The notes under the pieces were generated by a model. That model saw only the letters and a program-made list of their open reading frames with translations, had not been told where the DNA came from and searched no databases. The translations under genes and the position numbers were made by a program. Of a stretch of 64,000 bases of DNA, positions 20,501-29,500 are shown piece by piece; positions within the stretch are counted from its first letter, which is position 1, and each line of letters starts with the position of its first letter. Source of the stretch: Beroe ovata (taxonomy: Eukaryota > Ctenophora > Nuda > Beroida > Beroidae); contig CAMPET010000029.1 of NCBI GenBank assembly GCA_946803715.1, positions 228,256-292,255 of the forward strand, given 5' to 3'.

Positions 20501-23500
20501 CTGCACGTGACGCAGACCTTGAGGCACTGATAAAACACCACGAGGCGACAGAGACCAAGGTGGTGAAAGTGGTCGGGGATATCGTCATGAAGATGGTCCG
20601 GGGTGAACCAGCGCTCGTCACGTACTTCCGGGATTCGAGACAGAAGATCCACCACCCGGCTTGCAATAAGGAAGTGATGAGCACGTTCTATACTTCCTGC
20701 TGGAGATTCCAGGAGTACCCGTACATCACAAAGTACACGTACATGATTAGTAACCTCTGTAATTCCTACGGGTCAGAGGAGATTGTCGAGACGATCCTTT
20801 CCACGTGTACCAAGGACAATTAAAAGGACACGTGTGTTTCGACTTTCGACGATCCAAAGTCTTATCTATCACTTGAATCAAGATCATGTCGTGTTTTGCA
20901 TGATCGTTAGGAGTAGATTTGCCCTGAAAGTTTCAGTGAAACTTTTCAGTTTTTTATGGAGCTACTTAACTGTATTATGATGATTTGCATCTGTTGTTTT
21001 TTGACTACTTTAAAAGTTTAAACTAATTTTGATTTGTATTTGGTGTAACCACACTTGCTAAAAATTCTGTCTGGACCTTTTTAGACTCATTGGTTATTGT
21101 CTTGTTATTCATTCTCTGGAACTATGAAGTGTGCCTTCTTGCGACCCTCGATGCTGAATTTGAAAATATAATACTGGAGATGATTGGAAGAAATTTGCTA
21201 CGATGACATGATGAGAACTGAAAATTGAACCTCATAGAGAGATTTGGACTCATTAAGTCATTAATCATCCCAATCATTATCAACTAAGGCACATTCAAGT
21301 GAGAATTTAAATGTATACCTACCTTTGAACCTTATTAATATTTGTATCCTCAGCTGCAAGTGACAAAGGCGATTGGATCACGCCTGAAATGTTCGGATTA
21401 TGGCACTTCCACCATCATCCATCCCTTGATCTGGACTCCCAACTCCATCTAATCAGCAAACTGGTAACACTGCACGCCATGTTCTCATACTGGCGGAATC
21501 TGACAGTACAATAACTAGTTCCTACTGTTACTTTCCGATCAATAACACATTGTCTATGATCTGTGAAGTCCGTCAACAGTTCACTTCCGTTCCCGCTCCA
21601 GTCACCGACCACACCACGAGCAGAGATAGAGCGGCTCCAAACAGTGTGCAGGACGCTCACATGCCACGCTGACCCGAGCATGGTGGCAGTAGGGGAGATG
21701 TTGACCATGCGCCGTATGGTGGCTGTATGTTCAGCTGTCTGCGGAGGCGTTGACCTGGCAACGGCGCTGCACACCGTACTGCTATCAAGGTGAAATCTCT
21801 CGCCCTGCTACCTGAAACTCCTTTTCATTGCTGTGAGGGGGCAAGTAACAGCTGAAATGTGTTGTTGCAGGTTTATGCCCGTGCTAACCCGCAAGTTGTT
21901 GAAAGCAACGCTCAATGATCTGGGAATCATAGAGAGGATGGAGAGGGATGATATAACCATCAGCTCAACACTCGATACTCTCAATATTGGCAATGTTTCA
22001 ATTCCTAAACTGGGAGGAAACCCAGAGCTGATCCCGTCCACACTATTCTATGAAAACAAGAATGTGAGATGCTATGTTACTCTTTCCTTTCTCTCGTTAT
22101 AATAGTCTGTAATAACACCTGGATGAGTAATAACCGGGATACAAATCTCCAGCAAGCTCGTATTCTGGAGGGTATGGCGAGGAGTCTGAAGAGCGGGTCC
22201 CGGCATCTGTTACTGGTGGGGAACCAGGGTGTGGGTAAGAACAAGCTGGTGGACAGACTCCTTCAACTGCTGGAGGGGGAGAGAGAATACCTGCAACTCC
22301 ACAGGGATTCCATTGTTCAGTCCATCACTGTCCAGGTATGGTCTCTCGCTGTGCAGCGATGTGCAGTGTACACTATGTCCATTCTTTGGAACTATCCCAG
22401 ATGCCCGACTATTATAACCCTGGTTCTTGCACTGACACTACCACCCTTACCACTGGTACGGTAAATGCTACTGGTATTTGGTACGCTAAATATCAGACTG
22501 GTCGGTTTTGTTGGAAAATGTCCAATTATTTTCAGCCCTCTATCTCCGGTGGACGTGTTGAGTACACAGACTCTGCCCTGGTGCGCGCAGTGAGGCATGG
22601 CCGTGTCCTTGTGGTGGATGAGGCAGACAAAGCCCCTACCAATGTGACATCTGTGCTGAGGACACTGCTCGATACTGGGTCCATGTGGTTACCAGGTAGT
22701 GTCAACTGTGTCTCTATGATTGTTGTATCCCTAGCCCCTGTGAAGTGTGTGTTATAATGTGTGTAATGATGATATTCCCTATTATATTAGATGGTAGGAA
22801 GATAGTTCCCGCTGGACTCCCACACAAAGATCACGAGATTGTCTGTCACCCTGAGTTCCGAGTGATATTCCTCGCTAACAGACCTGGATTCCCTTTCCTT
22901 GGAAATGATTTCTACGCTGTGATGGGCGATCTACTCAGTTGCCATGCTGTTGATAACCCAGACCCTGACTCAGAATTGGTAATCTAGCAACCAGCTTATA
23001 TGTTGCTTTAATGGTTGCTCACCAACCATTTCACACCTCTGTTGATTTATTGATCTACTTGTAGCCCTGGTAAATTATGCGCCCTGGTAATCTATACCAC
23101 GTCAGCAGTAATCATCACTATAATTGATTATCAGGCATTGTTGAAGAAGTACGCGCCCTCCGTCGATGAAGAGATTCTACTGAAGCTGATAGCAGCATTC
23201 AGTGAACTGCGGACTATGTCTGATACAGGAACATTCCTGTATCCTTACTCTACACGAGAACTAGTCAACATTGTCAAACATCTACATGTTAGTAACACAG
23301 ACACAGACACACACAGACACACAGACACACACACACACAGTGCACATACACACACACACACACANNNNNNNNNNNNNNNNNNNNNNNNNNNNNNNNNNNN
23401 NNNNNNNNNNNNNNNNNNNNNNNNNNNNNNNNNNNNNNNNNNNNNNNNNNNNNNNNNNNNNNNNNNNNNNNNNNNNNNNNNNNNNNNNNNNNNNNNNNNN

Positions 23501-26500
23501 NNNNNNNNNNNNNNNNNNNNNNNNNNNNNNNNNNNNNNNNNNNNNNNNNNNNNNNNNNNNNNNNNNNNNNNNNNNNNNNNNNNNNNNNNNNNNNNNNNNN
23601 NNNNNNNNNNNNNNNNNNNNNNNNNNNNNNNNNNNNNNNNNNNNNNNNNNNNNNNNNNNNNNNNNNNNNNNNNNNNNNNNNNNNNNNNNNNNNNNNNNNN
23701 NNNNNNNNNNNNNNNNNNNNNNNNNNNNNNNNNNNNNNNNNNNNNNNNNNNNNNNNNNNNNNNNNNNNNNNNNNNNNNNNNNNNNNNNNNNNNNNNNNNN
23801 NNNNNNNNNNNNNNNNNNNNNNNNNNNNNNNNNNNNNNNNNNNNNNNNNNNNNNNNNNNNNNNNNNNNNNNNNNNNNNNNNNNNNNNNNNNNNNNNNNNN
23901 NNNNNNNNNNNNNNNNNNNNNNNNNNNNNNNNNNNNNNNNNNNNNNNNNNNNNNNNNNNNNNNNNNNNNNNNNNNNNNNNNNNNNNNNNNNNNNNNNNNN
24001 NNNNNNNNNNNNNNNNNNNNNNNNNNNNNNNNNNNNNNNNNNNNNNNNNNNNNNNNNNNNNNNNNNNNNNNNNNNNNNNNNNNNNNNNNNNNNNNNNNNN
24101 NNNNNNNNNNNNNNNNNNNNNNNNNNNNNNNNNNNNNNNNNNNNNNNNNNNNNNNNNNNNNNNNNNNNNNNNNNNNNNNNNNNNNNNNNNNNNNNNNNNN
24201 NNNNNNNNNGCTAATACTGCAATCTTGTACTTCTAGTAGTACACAGAATTCCCGCCGTATACATTCAGAATAGAAGCGTAACTTCCAGCGAAAATTCTGG
24301 ATAAACATTGTGCTACGGAGCTATTGCTAGTTTTTGGTCCAATTTCGCTGGTAGTTCATCACAATCTTTGTTGTTGTGACCTCTAATCACATGTATAGTG
24401 CGCGCGCGCTAAAACACTATGGATCGCTTCTCATTTCAGGTACCCACTGAAACGCCCCGTTATGGTTGGAAAAATTCGCCCTCAGCTGTCAGATTCCGGG
24501 AAGTTATCGCAGGGTTCCTTCAGGAAAAGGGTAATTTCTGCCCTCTTGCACCTACCATGAGTTTTCAACTGAATCCTGATCATCATATAGGACTGTCCAT
24601 GTAATTCCGAGTGAACTTCAAAATTCTTCGCTTTTCGCTCCCCCCTAAATCCTAATCTACATTTCCATCGTACCAGGGCCCATTCTTCTTACCGCACTAT
24701 AAGACAGAAGTGACTGTGTCACACGAACGAGCGAAGCAGTTTTATGAATGTGTTACTGCCCGCCAACTACCAACACCACAAAAAACAACCAAATTCACAC
24801 ACTTACTCTCAGGTAAGTACTTTGATATTTACAATTTCTAACATGATTTTCATACACATCAATACGGTACAACTGGGAACTGCATTGTGACCCCCTCATT
24901 CCCCCTCAATACGGTACAACTGGGAACTGCATTGTGACCCCCTCATTGATCCCCAATGTGCTGACGTATTGTTCACATGACGCATGATTTCCACCCCTTA
25001 TTGTGGCCTGTGTTCCTACATATGTAGGATGAACCCTACCCTAATTACAGGGGGGAGTGGAGAGGTCCACGCTATCAGCTCCTCTCCCCACGTTCTCTAC
25101 ACTATCACACACGGAGATCTCGATGTATCGTGTCTCGACCTGTCCCCTGCTCTGGGGTTCAGTCCTAATCTGAGAGCTGCCTGTCACGAGCAGCTTGTCG
25201 TTATCTCTGATAAGAGTGTGAGTTCCCATGGCAACATCTGTGATATTCTGACCGACTCTGTATCAGTGTTTGGAACTTGTATACAGATGGAGTGAAGTTA
25301 TGATCAGGCATTGCAACTGTTAGATGACTGTTATCTGATTAATTTGTGTTTATTTATGCATCCCGCAGACGAACACACTACTGCAAGTAGACACTGCGAG
25401 GAAGACGATAGATCGCCTAGATCTGAACCGGATACCACTGTTTCATAACATTAACAAGACTTCGTCTTTCTCTGTCAAACAGGGTCTAGATGGCTACTGC
25501 TGGCTGTTCGACGGTTCAGACCTGATCAGATACAACATCGCGGACAACAAGGTTGTTAATCAATACTTCTAACCGGTATAGTATTAGTAGAATCGCAAAG
25601 TTTCAATATTGGGTAGACAGTCATTTCGACCATCTCTAGTTTCACCCACATGAATCTCAACAATACTCTCCCCGTGTGGAAATTGCCCTTCCCCTATATA
25701 TAGGGGGAAGGTACTCAGTAGTAATTACACTGAAAACCAATATTCACTCAGACAGTATCGTGCGAGCTGAATTTCACTGTGAGTGATGTGGTACAGAACT
25801 TCCTGGGTACAGATTTAGACAATCTGATCGTCCGATCAAGTGAAAACCACTGGTACCTGGTATCTCTATCTGACAAGAAGTTTACCAGCACCAAGCTCAG
25901 CTCTGATGTGGAACTAACGGGAAGTTGGACATCTGATCTTGCTGCAGGTGGGCATGATTTTTATTGGTGATGTGACCCAGTCGATAGTTCTTTGTGTGCC
26001 TCTTTTAGCGCTAAATTCGCTTATCATTTCCACAATATGTGACAGGTACTGAAACAGACATACCGTACAGTGGTGATGTTGTGCAGTCAGATCTCGGACC
26101 ACTCTTGGCGGACAAATGCATAGGATCACTGGCCAACAACAGTGATGTGATTCTACGTGACCTTAAGACGGGGGTGTGTATGGTCGAGAACATGAGTTTA
26201 TTGTGTACAGATGATGGTATGAAAACTGTTTCCAACAGTCGCCCTTACAACCCTTATATACTTTCAATCCTATATCTAGCAACATTTCAGATCGAGTCTA
26301 TGAAGAACAGCGTCCTGTACAAGGGACAACTACTGGTCCCAGTCAAGGAAATCCCTGAGTCTTACGATAACCGTGATCAGGGGTGTCATGATGCGGCGGA
26401 TCACAAGGACGGTTATCTTGCTGTGATAGACACAGTCCGGTTCACCATATCCTTCATTCCTCTCATGTTGCGGAGGTCTGCAGCAGGCCGGGACCAGGCA

Positions 26501-29500
26501 GCAGCAGGGGAACTACTCCTTGCTCTGATCAAGTCACGTGATCAGATCTGTTCCCTTTCGTCCGGAGGGATTCTGCAGGTGAGTTGGAGTATCTCTCAGT
26601 CTCAATATTCACTTGTCGTCTGTATCCCATTAGCCATCGTATTACAAGTTAATAAAGGATATTCAATTTCATTATGTTAACAAACTTTAGACCGTACATT
26701 GGCGATTTAAACATGCCGAACTTCACTCTGACAATAAGTTCATCCTATATAGAAATAGAATTATATACCCCATACCATATACCCGAAACCATCATTACCT
26801 TTCTATCTAATATGGATGGTGGCCATATTTGATCTTTTGTTCCATCACTCACAGGAATGGGAGTTGTCAGACGATAGTCTCTCTGTCTCGTACGAGAAAT
26901 GGCGCAGTATGGTAGGAGATCCACCCACCCAACTCAATATTGACCGGTACAGTGGTCTGGATGTGTCACAACCCAAACATGGCAGGATAGACCCGGACAA
27001 CACTCCCCACGTGGGCGGGAACACGTGGGCTGGCGGGACTGGGGGTCGAGATACTGCGGGTAATTTATAATTACATATTGACAACCCGATAATGGTGTTT
27101 GATTGTTAAGACCCCAACATGACGAAATTAGCTCAAGGTGCACCGTTAGAAGTACACTATTAATAGTCACCGAATTTAGATGTATCTATTTGCCATATGA
27201 AGACGTTATCGGATCAATTGTACTTGTAGGGTTTTTCCTACCGTCGGCGCCACGCAATGGTAATTCCGCCCGGATAATATCCCGCCAGCGAGGGTTGGGA
27301 GAAATCCTACAAATTGTCGAAGTGCGTGCATCTTCATTATGTCGGAATGTCGGATAATGGTAACATGTGAAAACTACTATGGACTTATCACAGGACTGGG
27401 AGGTAAAGGTGGACCGTATCGTTTAGACGCCGGGCACAACGTTCACCAGCTCTCTGACGAGGAGAAGAATGCAGTCCCTGAGGAGGTGAGAGCGGGACCT
27501 GCGCAATATCAGGACTCTGTGTATATTCTGTGTAATAGTGGCTATATTGTTGTATTGCACGCATGATGTTCATCATGATGCCATGAACTGCGCGCTTTCT
27601 GCCATGCAAATGCAATAAGAGATTGATCAATGATCATGATTAGTTCCTTTTCATGATATTCAAACTGTTCCCAGGTGCAGAGGGCAGCCCGAGAGATGGG
27701 AAGGAAAGCATTTGAGAAGCGGCTCCAGGAGATAAAGATGTCAGAGTACGACGCAGAGCGATACCAATCATTCTTGGGCAATGTCACGAAACAGATAAAT
27801 GCTCTGAAACAGGTTTGAGACGTCTTGCAGAGCGTCATGGACAGTATCTTGTACCCCATTATTCATAATCGCACCGGCCATTGCCAAACACATTCACAAA
27901 ACTTGCACTTGCTATGGTACATGAATAACTGCAGTGAAGGCAGATATTCAATCTCTTTCATGATTTTCTACCTATCTCATGCACACTCGACACTGTCAAT
28001 GCTTTCTTCTCCAGTCCACCAGGCAGGTCAAAAGTGTATGTCATATGAGAGTCAAAGCGTGAGTTACATGGTTCAGTTTCGAAGCCGATCATGTGATTTG
28101 CGCGGCTCCATCCAACGCACGTGCAACGTTTTCGAATCATCCCAGTTGATGCGCGCGTCTCATTCTTTCCATTTTCATTTCTTTGCGCGCAGATTCTTTC
28201 GTTACGCGATCAATTTTCGTATTCTGACATTCTCTTTATAGCCTGAGTCTAGCTTTGCCCTAGACACATTTTTATTCAGGAACTAACTACTAAGAAAACG
28301 ACTCACTGATTCTCTATTCTACCTCTTAGTGATCTCTGTAGAAAATGACATCATTTTGCAGTCACATCATTTCTGAAGCACAGATACCAAGTCCAAAACC
28401 ACCATTGAATGCGAACCTTACCTTGAATTCAAGCAGAGCATTGAACGAGGATGCAAAAACAAGTGCGTTTAGTCCTTATCAGAAACTCAATCCGAACCAG
28501 AGTCAGAATAACAGCCCAAACTATCATAGAAGCAATTATTTAGAACCGTTCAATGGAGAACAGGACTTTTTAGAGGACGCCCAGCGTTACTTCACCCCGT
28601 TTTTCACGCAGCCTGGTCACCCTGAGGAGACGCTCCTGGCAGCACTCCCGCCCTTCCCATCACTGCCGCCCAGGAAGTCCCCTCCCCTGCCCCTGACTAA
28701 ACCGGAATTGGCGGAGCTCCAGCGAGAGCAGACCATCCCACTGCGAGGTCCGCCCTCCCAGGAGGAAATGATGTGCTACTGTCACTGTTGTGTCCTCTGG
28801 AAACTCTACTTCAACCCTCTAGAGTGTGAGAAGCCGAACCAGCGCCAAATCCCCGACCTATGTTACTGCACGTGCTGTAGAAAGTGGGATATGTATCTCC
28901 ACTTTATCTACAACTGTCAAGTGTTCGGCTACTACGACGAACAATCGGTCCCAGAGACTGCTCCTCGCCGCAGAGGAACTCTCTCTAAGAAGGATAAGGA
29001 GGAGGAGAAGTCCACCAAGAAGAGGAAGTACAATCCCCGCAAATCACGGAGCAAGCCGGACAACAAGGAGAATTTCACGGGAACGAAAAAACGTAAGGAA
29101 CCGGCAAAGTTTTCCCAGCGGAGTCTGCTGAAGAAAGATAACACTCTCAAACTGAACACAATGTTTCAACCCCAAATCCCCTATCTGACTCCTCTCGATA
29201 GTTGATCCCAGAACTGTAGAATTATGTAAATCTCGATTATGTTTTGTTTACCTTTATAAAGAAAACGGGCAACTGATTCATACTGCCAGGATATTTTCGC
29301 TTGAACAAGAAATATCGATTTTATTGCTGAGTATCTTTTTTACTTGATTATTATTTTTTGTTACTGTTCCAATTTAATCACTCCTAGATTATGACATAAC
29401 TGTGTTTCAGTTCTCATGACATCGTAACATGGCACTGCTATCGTCCATCTTTCCAAATCTCTCTACTTCCCATTTGATATTAACATTCTCAACCCCCGCG

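Noticed and set aside
23138..24308. Long open frames of 320-358 codons
   Set aside because: Most of their length is the run of N; only the part 23135-23287 is a real VWA8 exon.
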